64,000 nucleotides of DNA. Source: an uncultured Lachnospiraceae bacterium. Its GTDB lineage: Bacteria; Bacillota; Clostridia; Lachnospirales; Lachnospiraceae. Below are positions 9,279 through 19,120 of this stretch, in pieces (position 1 is the first letter of the stretch; the number at the start of each line of letters is the position of its first letter). The notes beneath the pieces are model-generated. The model had not been told where the DNA came from. It worked only from the letters and a program-made list of their open reading frames with translations, and made no database searches. The position numbers and the translations under genes are program-made. The stretch is taken from contig CAJUTC010000002.1 of NCBI GenBank assembly GCA_910589195.1, positions 62,001 through 126,000 of the forward strand, given 5' to 3'.

Positions 9279-9295
9279 GCTTTTTTATGAAACGC

Positions 9296-9324
9296 TTGCC
9301 AAACCTTTTCCACTAAGGTAAAAT
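9296..9324 (+). promoter_or_regulatory. Promoter of nrdR
   Basis: TTGCCA (9296-9301), 17-nt spacer, TAAAAT (9319-9324): a good sigma-A promoter directly after the bgl terminator, 43 bp before the nrdR start. It shows that the housekeeping run is transcribed independently of the bgl operon. Confidence 0.75.
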
Positions 9325-9366
9325 AAAAGTAATAAACTACGGCCAGCCAGCAAGGAGGAAACGAAA

Positions 9367-9822
9367 GTGAAGTGCCCATATTGCAATGCGGTGGATACGA
9401 AAGTGATTGATTCCAGGCCTGCAGATGATAACAGCTCGATCCGCAGGCGCCGACAGTGTGAAACATGCGGGAAACGGTTTACCACTTATGAAAAGCTGGA
9501 AACCATGCCGCTTATGGTGATTAAAAAAGATAATTCCAGAGAACCGTATGACCGTTCGAAAATTGAAGCCGGAATTATTCATTCCTGCCACAAGCGCCCG
9601 GTTTCCATCCAGCAGATTAAAGCCATGATAGATGAGATCGAGAACGAAATTTTTAATAAAGATGAGAAAGAAGTGGCCACCTCTTCGATTGGGGAACTGG
9701 TGATGAAAAAGCTGAAGGATTTGGATGAGGTTGCCTATGTGCGGTTTGCGTCAGTATACCGGGAATTTAAGGATGTTAATACGTTTATGGAGGAAATTGG
9801 GAAGCTATTAAAAAGCAAATAA
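9367..9822 (+). CDS. nrdR: Transcriptional repressor NrdR
   Basis: A 151-residue repressor of ribonucleotide reductase genes. The N-terminal zinc ribbon has Cys3, Cys6, Cys31 and Cys34 (MKCPYC and QCETCGKRF) with the basic stretch IRRRRQ. An ATP-cone domain follows (MPLMVIKKDNSREPYDRSKI to about residue 140) and senses dATP/ATP. The start is GTG, 8 nt after AAGGAGG. No nrd structural genes are in this window. The next gene, yqeG, begins 10 bp downstream, so the two are probably cotranscribed. Confidence 0.96.
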   Translation: MKCPYCNAVDTKVIDSRPADDNSSIRRRRQCETCGKRFTTYEKLETMPLMVIKKDNSREPYDRSKIEAGIIHSCHKRPVSIQQIKAMIDEIENEIFNKDEKEVATSSIGELVMKKLKDLDEVAYVRFASVYREFKDVNTFMEEIGKLLKSK

Positions 9823-9832
9823 GGAGCGGCAG

Positions 9833-10426
9833 ATGTTTTTTCATATATGGAAACCATTTTATCCCAGAGTGTGGGCAGACAGCGCATATGGCCTTCCATA
9901 CGAAGCCATGGCAAGGAAAGGTATCCGCGGTCTGATATTTGATGTGGATAATACGCTGGCATTTCACGATGTCCCGGCAGACGAGAAAGCTGTCAGGCTG
10001 TTTGGAAGGCTTCATGAATTTGGGTTTCAAACCTGCCTGCTGTCCAATAATAAAGAACCACGGGTAAAAGCGTTTGCCCAGGCAGTGGGTTCTTATTACG
10101 TATTTAAAGGTGGTAAACCAGGCGTAACGGGATACCGAAAATCTATGGAACAAATGGGCACCGATCCGAAGCACACAGTTGCCATAGGAGATCAGATTTT
10201 TACTGATATTTGGGGGGCTAACCGGGCGGGAATTTACAGCATTTTGGTATCCCCCATGAACCCTAGGGAAGAGATCCAGATCGTATTGAAGCGGTTTTTA
10301 GAACGCCCTATCCTTAGAGCGTATCAAAAAGAGCATCCAGGTGAACCGAAACAAACATACCCGGTTATGGAGGAAACTGGGAAGGATGTTTGCGCAAACT
10401 CAAAATCAGACAGCAGATTAGAATAA
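9833..10426 (+). CDS. yqeG: YqeG family HAD-IIIA phosphatase
   Basis: A 197-residue HAD-superfamily phosphatase of the YqeG type. The DxD motif is Asp37 and Asp39 in LIFDVDNTLAF; LLSNNK is motif II; FKGGKPG provides the lysine; GDQIFTDIWGANRAG is motif III/IV. Bacterial YqeG is conserved in Firmicutes and related to phosphatidylglycerol-phosphate phosphatases, but its substrate is not assigned here. It sits between nrdR (10 bp gap) and aroD (15 bp gap) in a tight operon. Confidence 0.9.
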   Translation: MFFHIWKPFYPRVWADSAYGLPYEAMARKGIRGLIFDVDNTLAFHDVPADEKAVRLFGRLHEFGFQTCLLSNNKEPRVKAFAQAVGSYYVFKGGKPGVTGYRKSMEQMGTDPKHTVAIGDQIFTDIWGANRAGIYSILVSPMNPREEIQIVLKRFLERPILRAYQKEHPGEPKQTYPVMEETGKDVCANSKSDSRLE

Positions 10427-10441
10427 GAAGGAGAAGGAAAC

Positions 10442-11212
10442 ATGATTACATCCGTAAAGGTACGGAATTTGGTTTTGGGCCAGGGGAGGCCTAAAATATG
10501 TGTCCCCATTGTAGCAAAGAAAATCGATGAGATCCGGCAGGTGGCAGAGGAGATCCGAACGCTTCCGGCAGATTTAGTAGAGTGGCGTGCCGACTGGTAT
10601 GAAGGACTGGAAAATTCGGAAGCCATCCAAAAAGGACTCCAAGTACTGCGGGAAACTTTAGGCCAGGAGCTGGCGCTGCTTTTCACCATCCGCACAAAAA
10701 AGGAAGGCGGTCAGGCAGAACTTGCCCTTTCAGACTATGTAAGCTTAAACCAGCAGGCAATCCAGTCAGGATTGATTGACTTAATAGATGTAGAGCTTTC
10801 CGCTGGCAAGGAAGAGGCCGCGGCGCTGGTAGAAGAGGCTCACCGTTTTGGAATAAAAGTAATTATGTCCAGCCATGATTTTTACCGTACCCCGGAAATC
10901 GAGGAAATGCTTGCTTCTTTAAAAAAGATGCAGGAGTGGAATGCCGATATTCCAAAGCTTGCGGTAATGCCCAAAAGCCGCCGTGATGTTATGAAGCTGT
11001 TAACAGCAACCCTGGAAATGCGGGAACAATATGGGGATCGCCCGATTGTTACCATGGCTATGGCATCAGAAGGCGTGATTACCCGTTTAGCCGGGGAGGT
11101 TTTTGGATCCTGTATGACCTTTGGAAGTGTAGGGCAGGCATCTGCGCCTGGGCAGATGGAAATTTCAGAGCTCCATTATGTTTTGGAAGCCATACATAAC
11201 AGCATGGGATAA
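10442..11212 (+). CDS. aroD: 3-dehydroquinate dehydratase, type I
   Basis: A 256-residue class I enzyme of the shikimate pathway converting 3-dehydroquinate to 3-dehydroshikimate by Schiff-base chemistry. Visible are the substrate-arginine block VEWRADWYE, the catalytic histidine His145 in MSSHDFYRTP, the Schiff-base lysine Lys172 in PKLAVMPKS, and the C-terminal block VTFGSVGQASAPGQM-like (here MTFGSVGQASAPGQM). The start lies 5 nt after an AGAAGGAGAAGG site. No other shikimate gene is nearby. Confidence 0.95.
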   Translation: MITSVKVRNLVLGQGRPKICVPIVAKKIDEIRQVAEEIRTLPADLVEWRADWYEGLENSEAIQKGLQVLRETLGQELALLFTIRTKKEGGQAELALSDYVSLNQQAIQSGLIDLIDVELSAGKEEAAALVEEAHRFGIKVIMSSHDFYRTPEIEEMLASLKKMQEWNADIPKLAVMPKSRRDVMKLLTATLEMREQYGDRPIVTMAMASEGVITRLAGEVFGSCMTFGSVGQASAPGQMEISELHYVLEAIHNSMG

Positions 11213-11305
11213 CTGACTTAGAACATTTTTTGACAAAAAGGGATAAAAAGCGTGATAAGACCAGGAAATGAAGAAAACTTTTTCTATGGCAAAACTCGAA
11301 AAAGC

Positions 11306-11334
11306 TTGAAAATGAGTGAGATATCGTATAGAAT
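11306..11334 (+). promoter_or_regulatory. Promoter of efp
   Basis: TTGAAA (11306-11311), 17-nt spacer, TAGAAT (11329-11334), 45 bp before the efp start codon: a well-formed sigma-A promoter. Confidence 0.75.
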
Positions 11335-11378
11335 AGAAACGATAATGAGATGAACGCAATTTAAGGAGGAATATCTTC

Positions 11379-11936
11379 ATGATATCAGCAGGTGATTTTA
11401 GAAACGGCATTACCTTAGAGATTGACGGCCAAGTGGTTCAAATTCTTGAGTTCCAGCATGTAAAGCCGGGAAAAGGAGCGGCATTTGTCCGTACAAAATT
11501 AAAAAACGTAATTAACGGCGGCGTTGTAGAGCGTACTTTCCGTCCGACTGAGAAATTCCCGGCAGCCAGGATTGACCGTGTGGACATGCAGTACCTGTAC
11601 TCAGACGGCGACTTATATAACTTTATGAACGTGGAAACCTATGATCAGATTGCATTGAATTCCGATTTAATTGGCGATGCGCTAAAATTTGTAAAAGAGA
11701 ATGAGATGGTTAAGGTATGTTCCTATAATGGAAATGTATTTTCCATCGAGCCTCCGCTGTTTGTAGAGCTTGAAATTACTGAAACGGAACCAGGTTTTAA
11801 AGGCGATACCGCAACAGGTGCCTCCAAGCCGGCTACCGTTGAAACCGGGGCACAGATAAATGTACCGCTGTTTGTCAATATTGGCGATAAAGTTAAGATC
11901 GATACCAGAACCAGCGAATATTTAGGACGTGCATAA
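11379..11936 (+). CDS. efp: Elongation factor P
   Basis: A 185-residue three-domain translation factor that relieves ribosome stalling at polyproline. The KOW-like N domain ends in the loop HVKPGKGAAF; Lys32 lies at its tip, the site that is post-translationally modified in the Bacillus protein. The OB domains and C-terminal signature GDKVKIDTRTSEYLGRA are intact. The start follows AAGGAGG. It has its own promoter and is followed by a UUCG-capped hairpin. Confidence 0.97.
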   Translation: MISAGDFRNGITLEIDGQVVQILEFQHVKPGKGAAFVRTKLKNVINGGVVERTFRPTEKFPAARIDRVDMQYLYSDGDLYNFMNVETYDQIALNSDLIGDALKFVKENEMVKVCSYNGNVFSIEPPLFVELEITETEPGFKGDTATGASKPATVETGAQINVPLFVNIGDKVKIDTRTSEYLGRA

Positions 11937-11972
11937 TGTAACAGGAAACGTGATAATGTTTGGATTGCCTTT

Positions 11973-11999
11973 AGCCTGTGTCTTCGGACGCAGGCTTTT
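11973..11999 (+). terminator. UUCG-loop hairpin after efp
   Basis: AGCCTGTGTC (11973-11982), loop TTCG, GACGCAGGCT (11987-11996): a 10-bp stem with one wobble. The T-run is only TTTT, so termination may be partial and some transcripts may continue into argS. Confidence 0.7.
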
Positions 12000-12044
12000 G
12001 CGGCTTTGGGGATGTTTACGTTTATAATAAAAGGAGTATTGCGT

Positions 12045-13874
12045 ATGAATAAAATTCTTACTATGATAGAAGACGAATTAAAAAAAGCCTTTTTGGCCTG
12101 TGGATATGAAGAGCGATTCGCAAAGGCAGTCCTTTCCAACCGGCCAGATCTCTGCGAATATCAATGTAATGGCGCTATGGCGGCGGCAAAAACATATAAG
12201 AAAAAGCCTATTGAGATTGCTGATCAGGTGGTGCGGAAACTGAAAAATTCTGCTATGTTTTCCATGTGTGACGCGGTTATGCCAGGCTTTATTAACCTGA
12301 AGCTGGAGGGCGGCTTTGTAGCGGATTATATGAATAAGATGGCAGCAGATGAAAGGCTGGGGTTAGAGCGGCAGAAATCCCCAAAAACGATTATTGTAGA
12401 TTACGGCGGGGCTAATGTGGCAAAGCCCCTACATGTAGGGCATCTGCGTTCTGCTGTAATTGGCGAAAGCATAAAACGGATGGGACGGGCATTGGGCCAT
12501 CATATGATCGGCGATGTCCATTTAGGTGACTGGGGTCTTCAGATGGGGCTGATTATTGAGGAACTTCGGGATCGGAAGCCGGATCTTCCTTATTTTGACC
12601 AGTCTTTTACCGGTAATTATCCAGATGAGCCGCCTTTTACCATTGGGGAGCTGGAGGACATTTATCCCGCTGCCAGCAAAAAGGCAAAGTTTAAGGCAGA
12701 AGAAGGAAGAAGAGAGGGAATGGATGAAGAAGCAATTGCCAGGGAGGAGGAAAAATCCCGGGCATTTGCAGAGCGTGCCCATCTTGCTACCAGAAAGCTT
12801 CAGGAAGGATATGCCCCATATACGGCCATTTGGAACCATATTATGAAGGTATCCAAGGCGGATTTAAAGAAGAATTACGGCAATTTAAAGGTTTCCTTTG
12901 ACTTATGGAAAGGGGAAAGTGACGCTCAGAAGTACATTCCCGGCTTAATTGAAGACTTAATCCGCCAGGATCTGGCTTATGAAAGCCAGGGGGCGTTGGT
13001 GGTAGATATTGGAGAACCGGGAGATTCAAAAGAGCTTCCCCCTTGTATTGTGCGAAAATCTGACGGAGCCGCCCTTTACGCCACATCCGATTTGGGGACA
13101 ATTTTGGAGCGGGAACAGGATCTGCATCCCGATGCCTATGTTTATATAGCGGATAAACGCCAGGAATTGCATTTCACCCAGGTGTTCCGGGTAGCAAAGA
13201 AGGCCGGGTTTGTGGCCAACGATATGCCGATGAGCTTTTTGGGCTTCGGAACTATGAACGGAAAGGACGGAAAGCCGTTTAAAACCAGGGACGGCGGAGT
13301 GATGCGGTTAGAGCAGTTAATTGCCGATATTAATGAAGCTGGATATCAGAGGATTATGGAAAACCGGACAGCGGGAGAGGAGGAAGCCAGGAAAACGGCT
13401 GAGATGGTAGGTCTGGCTGCCTTAAAGTATGGAGATTTATCCAATCAGGCGGCAAAGGATTATATATTCGATCTGGATCGGTTTGTATCATTTGAAGGCA
13501 ATACAGGGCCTTACATCCTTTATACCATTGTGCGGATCAAATCCATACTGAATAAATACCAGGAACAGAAAGGAAACGTTGAAAACCTTACGATCCTGCC
13601 AGGGGCATCAGAGGGGGAGAAGGCCCTGATGCTTGAACTGGCCCGGTATCACGAGGTAATGGAAGGGGCCTTTGCGGAAATGGCTCCTCATAAGCTGTGC
13701 CAATATATTTATGACCTGTCTAATGATTTTAACCGTTTCTACCATGACAGCAAGATTCTGGCAGAGGAGGATTGGCAGAAACAAAAAAGTTGGATTGGTC
13801 TGATTACCCTTACCAAAGATGTGCTGGAAGCTTGTATTGAAGTTCTGGGATTTGACGCGCCGGATCGAATGTAA
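12045..13874 (+). CDS. argS: Arginyl-tRNA synthetase
   Basis: A 609-residue class I aminoacyl-tRNA synthetase. The HIGH-type motif is AKPLHVGHLRSAVIGE; the KMSK-equivalent region is GKPFKTRDGGVMRLEQL, the degenerate form usual in ArgRS. The N-terminal additional domain and C-terminal anticodon-binding alpha-helical domain (NRFYHDSKIL) are present. The start at 12045 (MNKILTMIEDEL) is chosen because AAGGAG lies at 12031-12036; an in-frame ATG at 12006 would add 13 untypical residues overlapping the efp hairpin tail. No separate promoter is convincing, so read-through from efp is possible. Confidence 0.95.
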   Translation: MNKILTMIEDELKKAFLACGYEERFAKAVLSNRPDLCEYQCNGAMAAAKTYKKKPIEIADQVVRKLKNSAMFSMCDAVMPGFINLKLEGGFVADYMNKMAADERLGLERQKSPKTIIVDYGGANVAKPLHVGHLRSAVIGESIKRMGRALGHHMIGDVHLGDWGLQMGLIIEELRDRKPDLPYFDQSFTGNYPDEPPFTIGELEDIYPAASKKAKFKAEEGRREGMDEEAIAREEEKSRAFAERAHLATRKLQEGYAPYTAIWNHIMKVSKADLKKNYGNLKVSFDLWKGESDAQKYIPGLIEDLIRQDLAYESQGALVVDIGEPGDSKELPPCIVRKSDGAALYATSDLGTILEREQDLHPDAYVYIADKRQELHFTQVFRVAKKAGFVANDMPMSFLGFGTMNGKDGKPFKTRDGGVMRLEQLIADINEAGYQRIMENRTAGEEEARKTAEMVGLAALKYGDLSNQAAKDYIFDLDRFVSFEGNTGPYILYTIVRIKSILNKYQEQKGNVENLTILPGASEGEKALMLELARYHEVMEGAFAEMAPHKLCQYIYDLSNDFNRFYHDSKILAEEDWQKQKSWIGLITLTKDVLEACIEVLGFDAPDRM

Positions 13875-13926
13875 GAAGTAAGCGATCCAAAAACGCGTTC
13901 AGAAAGGAAAAACCAGGGGGCCTGTT

Positions 13927-16900
13927 TTGAAAATAAAGAATGTAACAGTCAGCCAATTTTGGAAAGGGGAAGCAGGGATTCGGGGGATAGCAGAGGATTT
14001 TGGCCAGGAATACCAGGTGCAGCTATACGTTACAAGTGGCGCCGTTAAGGAAGTGGCCTGCTCCTGCCAGGAAAATTCCGGAAATGGAATGTGCTCCCAT
14101 GGCAAGGCGCTGTGGGAGGCATACCAGAAAGAAAATCCAAGTCCATCTTTTAGAAGCGGGAAAGTTCCGGCTATGGTCTATACATCCCCGGAGGTTCGTG
14201 CCATGATCCGGGAGTATACCAACCGGGAGGTGGCTCAGATTCAGATAGAAGGGCAAAAAGCCCAGGTAACGTTAATCCCAAAGTTGATTGTTTCCTCAGG
14301 GGGAAGGGAAGTAAAGGCGGAGTTTTGGCTGATGCTAGGGCGCCGGATCCGGATAAAGGATTTGGCTGCCTTCGCCCGCGCGGTCAATCAAGGCGCCTAT
14401 GCCGAATACGGAAAAAATTTCGGTTTTCACCATAATCTTGACGCGTTTACCCCTCAATGCCGGCCATTGGTGACATTTGCGTCAGAGATTGCCAATACGT
14501 ACCAGGAATACTATTCCCAGTTTCGCAGATCATCTTTCGAAACCCATCCGCCTCTTGGGGAACTAAGCTTAAACCAGGAAAACCGGGATCGTTTTTTTTC
14601 CATTATGGACAATCAGGTTTTGGAAGCCCGGATAGGTTCCAAGGAAAAAAGGATGCTTTTGGTATGCCGTCAGAACCCAAGGCTTTATATATCCATCCGG
14701 CGTCAGGGGGATACAGGGATTAGCGTTTCATTAAAAGAAAACCATATGATCTTTTTTGGGGAACGCAGGCTGTATGTGGGCGATAATGAACAGATTTACG
14801 GCTGTGATGAATGGTGCAGCCGTATTTTAAGTGTTTTTATGGATCAAATTAGCCGGAGCGTTAATTGCCAAGTAACGGTTCACGAAAAGGATATCCCGCT
14901 GTTTTACGAGCGTGTTTTGAAAAAAATTGAACCTTACTGTATTTTTGAAGGTGATGAAATTGACTGGCAGCGTTACCGCCCTAAGCCTCTGAAAGCAATA
15001 TTCCGGTTTGACTCTGGCGGGCCGAATCAAATCGAGATGGAGCCAATCCTTTCTTATGGGGATTATTCGTTCCACCCGGTTGAAGATGAAAACCTGCCCA
15101 GAACGGTATGCAGGGACGTGCCGGGGGAATTTCGGGTTAGCCAATTGATTGCGAAATATTTTCAGTATAAAGATCCCAGCGAAAAAAAACTGATGATCCG
15201 GGAAGAGGATGAAATGATATTCCGGCTTCTGGAAACCGGGATGGACGAATTTGCCCAGCTTGGAACGGTGGTGGTTTCAAAACGCCTGAAACAGTGGAGG
15301 ATCCTTCCGCCTGTGAAGGTGAAGGCAAATGTATCCATGACCGGAGGATGGCTGGATATCCAGGTGGATGTGGAAGGGCTTAATGGTAGTGATTTTACTG
15401 GGATTTTAGAGGCATACCGACAAAAACAGCCCTTTTACCGTTTGAAAACAGGGGAATTTTTAAAATTGGAGGACGACGGGCTTTTAGCAGTGGCACGGCT
15501 TGGCGGCAGCCTTTCCCTTTCCGGGAGGGAGCTTTTAGGAAAGGGGGTGCGGCTTCCGGGATACCGTGCCTTGTATCTGGACAGTTTATTTAAGGAAGGG
15601 CCGGGAATTACCTTTTACCGTGACCAGATGTTTAAAGCCATGGTGCGTGGGATGAAGTCTGTGGAAGACAGCGATTTTACGGTGCCAGCATCGCTGCAAA
15701 ATGTGCTTAGGGGATATCAGAAGATCGGCTACCGTTGGCTGCGGACGCTGGACGCTTACGGCTTTGGCGGGATTTTAGCGGACGATATGGGTCTTGGGAA
15801 AACGCTGCAGGTGATTTCACTTTTTGTGGATGAATATCAGAACGAGGGGGAGCCGTCCATTATTATCTGCCCGGCATCACTGGTATATAACTGGGAAAAT
15901 GAATTCCGGAAATTTGCTCCCTGGCTGCGGGTCTGTGCCATAGCGGGAAATTCCAGCCAGCGTGAGCAGGCATTCAGCCTAATGGCTGATTTTGCCGGAG
16001 GGCAGGGCAGCCAGATCCTGATTACTTCCTATGAGCTGCTAAAGCGGGACATGGAGCATTATGAATCCATGTCCTTCCGGTTCCAGGTGATTGATGAAGC
16101 CCAGTATATTAAAAATGCCTCGACTCAAAGCGCGAAAGCGGTAAAAGGGATTCAGGCAAAAACCAGATTTGCCCTGACCGGAACTCCTGTTGAGAACCGT
16201 TTAAGCGAGCTTTGGAGTATTTTTGATTACCTGATGCCAGGATTTTTGTTTTCCTATTCTAAGTTTAAAAAATATTACGAAGCCCCCATCTCAAAGGATC
16301 CGGAGGCAGAACAATTACAGCATTTGCGGCGTTTGATCGGTCCCTTTATTCTGCGGCGCTTGAAAAAAGATGTATTAAAGGAGCTGCCAGAGAAATTAGA
16401 AATGGAAGTATACTCCAAATTAGAGGGGAAGCAGAGGGAACTTTACGCCGCAAGCGCCGCACGGCTGAAGACCCGGCTGGAGGAACTTCAGGAGGGGGCT
16501 TATCATTCAGACAAGCTGCAGATCCTGGCAGATCTTACCCGGCTTCGACAGATTTGCTGCGACCCCAGCCTTTGCTATGAAAACTATAAAGGCGGGTCGG
16601 CAAAATTAGAAACCTGCATTGATTTAGTAAAAAATGGAATTCAGGGAGGCCATAAAATCCTGCTGTTTTCCCAATTTACCTCCATGCTTTCTGTGATTGG
16701 GAAGCGGCTTTTTGAAGAGGGGATCCGCTTTTATCAGTTAACCGGCAAGACGCCAAAGGAAGAACGCCTGGAAATGGCAGATTCCTTCCACAGCGACCAG
16801 GTGCCAGTATTTTTAATTTCCTTAAAAGCCGGGGGGACAGGGCTGAACCTGACGGCGGCGGATTTGGTGATTCATTACGATCCCTGGTGGAACGAGGCGG

Positions 16901-17106
16901 CCCAGAACCAGGCTACTGACCGGGCGCACCGGATTGGGCAGGAAAAACAGGTAACTGTATTTAAGCTGGTGACAAAGGGAACCATTGAAGAAAATATCAT
17001 AACCCTTCAAAAGTCCAAACGGAACTTGGCAGAGCAGGTAATTATAGAGGGCACACTCGATTTTGCGAGTTTAAAGAAAGAAGATATCCTTACCATGCTG
17101 ACGTAA
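13927..17106 (+). CDS. SNF2-family helicase with SWIM zinc finger
   Basis: 1059 residues, TTG start preceded by AGGGGG at 13915-13920. An N-terminal SWIM-type zinc finger (from about residue 45, CSCQENSG..MCSHG) is followed by a bacterial SNF2-associated region and the two helicase lobes. Walker A is DDMGLGKT at 619-626, Walker B is DEAQ at 723-726, motif III is FALTGTPVENRLSELW, and lobe 2 carries LLFSQFTSML, SLKAGGTGLNLTAAD and DRAHRIGQEKQV. It is a double-stranded DNA translocase, possibly acting on RNA polymerase or DNA-bound proteins. It lies 52 bp after argS with no partner gene, so this is probably the chromosomal housekeeping type rather than part of a defence system. Confidence 0.92.
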   Translation: MKIKNVTVSQFWKGEAGIRGIAEDFGQEYQVQLYVTSGAVKEVACSCQENSGNGMCSHGKALWEAYQKENPSPSFRSGKVPAMVYTSPEVRAMIREYTNREVAQIQIEGQKAQVTLIPKLIVSSGGREVKAEFWLMLGRRIRIKDLAAFARAVNQGAYAEYGKNFGFHHNLDAFTPQCRPLVTFASEIANTYQEYYSQFRRSSFETHPPLGELSLNQENRDRFFSIMDNQVLEARIGSKEKRMLLVCRQNPRLYISIRRQGDTGISVSLKENHMIFFGERRLYVGDNEQIYGCDEWCSRILSVFMDQISRSVNCQVTVHEKDIPLFYERVLKKIEPYCIFEGDEIDWQRYRPKPLKAIFRFDSGGPNQIEMEPILSYGDYSFHPVEDENLPRTVCRDVPGEFRVSQLIAKYFQYKDPSEKKLMIREEDEMIFRLLETGMDEFAQLGTVVVSKRLKQWRILPPVKVKANVSMTGGWLDIQVDVEGLNGSDFTGILEAYRQKQPFYRLKTGEFLKLEDDGLLAVARLGGSLSLSGRELLGKGVRLPGYRALYLDSLFKEGPGITFYRDQMFKAMVRGMKSVEDSDFTVPASLQNVLRGYQKIGYRWLRTLDAYGFGGILADDMGLGKTLQVISLFVDEYQNEGEPSIIICPASLVYNWENEFRKFAPWLRVCAIAGNSSQREQAFSLMADFAGGQGSQILITSYELLKRDMEHYESMSFRFQVIDEAQYIKNASTQSAKAVKGIQAKTRFALTGTPVENRLSELWSIFDYLMPGFLFSYSKFKKYYEAPISKDPEAEQLQHLRRLIGPFILRRLKKDVLKELPEKLEMEVYSKLEGKQRELYAASAARLKTRLEELQEGAYHSDKLQILADLTRLRQICCDPSLCYENYKGGSAKLETCIDLVKNGIQGGHKILLFSQFTSMLSVIGKRLFEEGIRFYQLTGKTPKEERLEMADSFHSDQVPVFLISLKAGGTGLNLTAADLVIHYDPWWNEAAQNQATDRAHRIGQEKQVTVFKLVTKGTIEENIITLQKSKRNLAEQVIIEGTLDFASLKKEDILTMLT

Positions 17107-17132
17107 GGAACTGCTGCAATCTCCCGTGAAAG

Positions 17133-17170
17133 GTGGCGCCTTCTGGAAAAAGCGATTTAAAAGGCGCCAC
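17133..17170 (+). repeat. Intergenic hairpin between SNF2 and histidine kinase genes
   Basis: GTGGCGCCTT (17133-17142) and AAGGCGCCAC (17161-17170) form a perfect 10-bp stem with an 18-nt loop and no T-run. It lies upstream of the chosen kinase start and argues that the in-frame extension back to 17126 is untranslated leader. Confidence 0.55.
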
Positions 17171-17242
17171 AGCTTGCTGCCAGGCTGCGATTGGGCACAT
17201 CAGGGGAAGAACGGGAATGAAACGTATGTGATGGAGGAAGCC

Positions 17243-19120
17243 ATGAAAAAGCACCGTTCCCTGCAAAAGGTTTATTATTTAAGTTTTGCGTGGATGATCG
17301 TGATCCCGATTTTTTTGGTCTTTGTGATTTCCATAAGTATTGTCCGATTTATGATGCAAAACTCTGCCATATCGGCGATAAAAAGCCGTCAGAATACGGT
17401 AGCTTCCAGTCTGACAGAAAGCGTTCGAGACGCTTCTCTGCAGCTTTCCCATTTTGTTTATGTGAATAATAATGAAATGATGGAAACCGCATCCATGACC
17501 GATACGGCTGACGCGAAAATACGCCATACTTATACTAGCCGCTTGGATCAGCTATTTCAAGTGGCCATGGCGCCAAAACAGACGGTAATATCAGGCATGA
17601 TTTATATGAAAAGCGGAAGGTATACCTATTTGAAGCAGGAGCTGGCGATCCCGAAAGAGGAAGTGGCGGTTTCCGGATGGTACCAAAGGGCACTGCAGAC
17701 TCCCAATACCGTAACCATAGGATGTTATGATACGTCGGATACGAAAGTAACGCTGACGGGAGGGAAAAGAGGAGAGCTGGTGCTGGCTGTTGCCCTGTCG
17801 CCGGATATCGGGGTGGACAGGTCCGGGAAGATTGATATGATTGTCCTGTTTTTCCATACCCGGGCCAGCTCTTTGCTGAACGATAAAACACAGAAAGAAG
17901 GCCTGGGGGATACGGTTATTCTGGACGAAAAGGGAACCGTGATTTTCCGTGCAGAAAATGAGGGGAAGACGGAACGTTTTTTAGATGCTTTAAAATTGGA
18001 AGCGGATAACATGGCTGAAGGCAGTGCCAGCTTTTCGCCGGAAATTGGGGTGTACCAAAAGCGGCTTCCCAAAACCCGGGAAGATTCGGCAGAAAGCTAT
18101 ACTTGTGTGATTTCCCAGATACCGGAAACCGGATGGAAGATTGCTTCCTGCGTCAATACCCATTCCCTGACCCACAGTTTTAACCGGGTGGCTATCCTGA
18201 TGTTGGCGGTAATCGGCGCCATGTTCCTGTTATACGCGGCGTTTTCCCGGTTCTTTTTACAGAACATTATCCGTCCGGTTCACACCATGGTGGAGGGCCT
18301 TTACCAGGTGGAAGAAGGGAACCTGGAAACCCATATTGATCCGGCTGGACAGGCAGAGATCCGTGAAATGATCCATTCGTTTAACAGGACGGTTCGGCGG
18401 CTGAAAGTTTCTGTGGAGGAGCGGGAAATGGCCCAGGCCAGGAAACTGGAAGCGGAAGTCCGGGCGCTTCAGTCCCAAATTAATCCCCATTTCTTGGTAA
18501 ACACATTAAATTCCATCCGCTTTATGGCGCAGGTATCGAAATTTGACGGCATCCGGCGGATGGCAGAAGCCCTGATCCGGATTCTTACCTGTTCGTTTCG
18601 CAGCAACAGCAGTTTCTATACCGTAAAGGAAGAGCTGGAGGTGCTGGACAGCTACCTATATTTGATGAAAATCCGGTATTCTGACGGATTTGAGGTTTCT
18701 TACCAGGTGGATGAGGACTGCATGGATATTTTAATGCCCCGCCTGGTACTTCAGCCCATTGTAGAAAATTCCATTGTCCATGGATTTGCAGACATGGGGG
18801 AAGATATGGGGCGGCTTTCCATCCGGATCGGGATGGAGGAAGGAAGCCTTCTTTTGGAGGTCTGGGATAATGGGGCCGGGATGGAACCAGAAGAAATCGT
18901 TAAGATTTTGCAGGGAAAAGATCGCCGACCGGATGATAACTACAGCATCGGTATTGAAAATGTATTTAGCCGTCTGACCCTTCATTTTAAGGAACAATGT
19001 AAAATGGAGATGGACAGCAAACCGGGAGTTTACACCAGAACCAGGATTTTAATTCCGGCAGGAACGAAACAAGCAACGCTGAATGAGGAGGAAAGCCATG
19101 AACCAGGTTGTAATCGTTGA
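17243..19120 (+). CDS. YesM-type sensor histidine kinase
   Basis: About 625 residues. A transmembrane helix (about 13-35) and an extracellular sensor region of roughly 240 residues are followed by a second helix (VAILMLAVIGAMFLLYAAF), HAMP linker (NIIRPVHTMVEGLYQVEEGN), the His_kinase core with phospho-His416 in SQINPHFLVNTLNSIRFM, and an HATPase domain (VENSIVHGF, WDNGAGM). ATG 17243 follows GGAGGA (17233-17238); ATG 17231 and an ATG at 17126 in frame are weaker. It overlaps the response-regulator start by 23 bp, so the two are translationally coupled. Context points to sensing an extracellular galactoside or its binding protein. Confidence 0.92.
   Translation: MKKHRSLQKVYYLSFAWMIVIPIFLVFVISISIVRFMMQNSAISAIKSRQNTVASSLTESVRDASLQLSHFVYVNNNEMMETASMTDTADAKIRHTYTSRLDQLFQVAMAPKQTVISGMIYMKSGRYTYLKQELAIPKEEVAVSGWYQRALQTPNTVTIGCYDTSDTKVTLTGGKRGELVLAVALSPDIGVDRSGKIDMIVLFFHTRASSLLNDKTQKEGLGDTVILDEKGTVIFRAENEGKTERFLDALKLEADNMAEGSASFSPEIGVYQKRLPKTREDSAESYTCVISQIPETGWKIASCVNTHSLTHSFNRVAILMLAVIGAMFLLYAAFSRFFLQNIIRPVHTMVEGLYQVEEGNLETHIDPAGQAEIREMIHSFNRTVRRLKVSVEEREMAQARKLEAEVRALQSQINPHFLVNTLNSIRFMAQVSKFDGIRRMAEALIRILTCSFRSNSSFYTVKEELEVLDSYLYLMKIRYSDGFEVSYQVDEDCMDILMPRLVLQPIVENSIVHGFADMGEDMGRLSIRIGMEEGSLLLEVWDNGAGMEPEEIVKILQGKDRRPDDNYSIGIENVFSRLTLHFKEQCKMEMDSKPGVYTRTRILIPAGTKQATLNEEESHEPGCNR

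Noticed and set aside
12023..12028. TATAAT just before argS
   Set aside because: No -35 at 16-18 bp, and the transcript would start inside the ribosome-binding site.
13927..17106. SNF2 helicase as part of a phage-defence system
   Set aside because: No nuclease, methyltransferase, phospholipase-D-like or other defence partner lies beside it; neighbours are argS and a sugar-sensing kinase.
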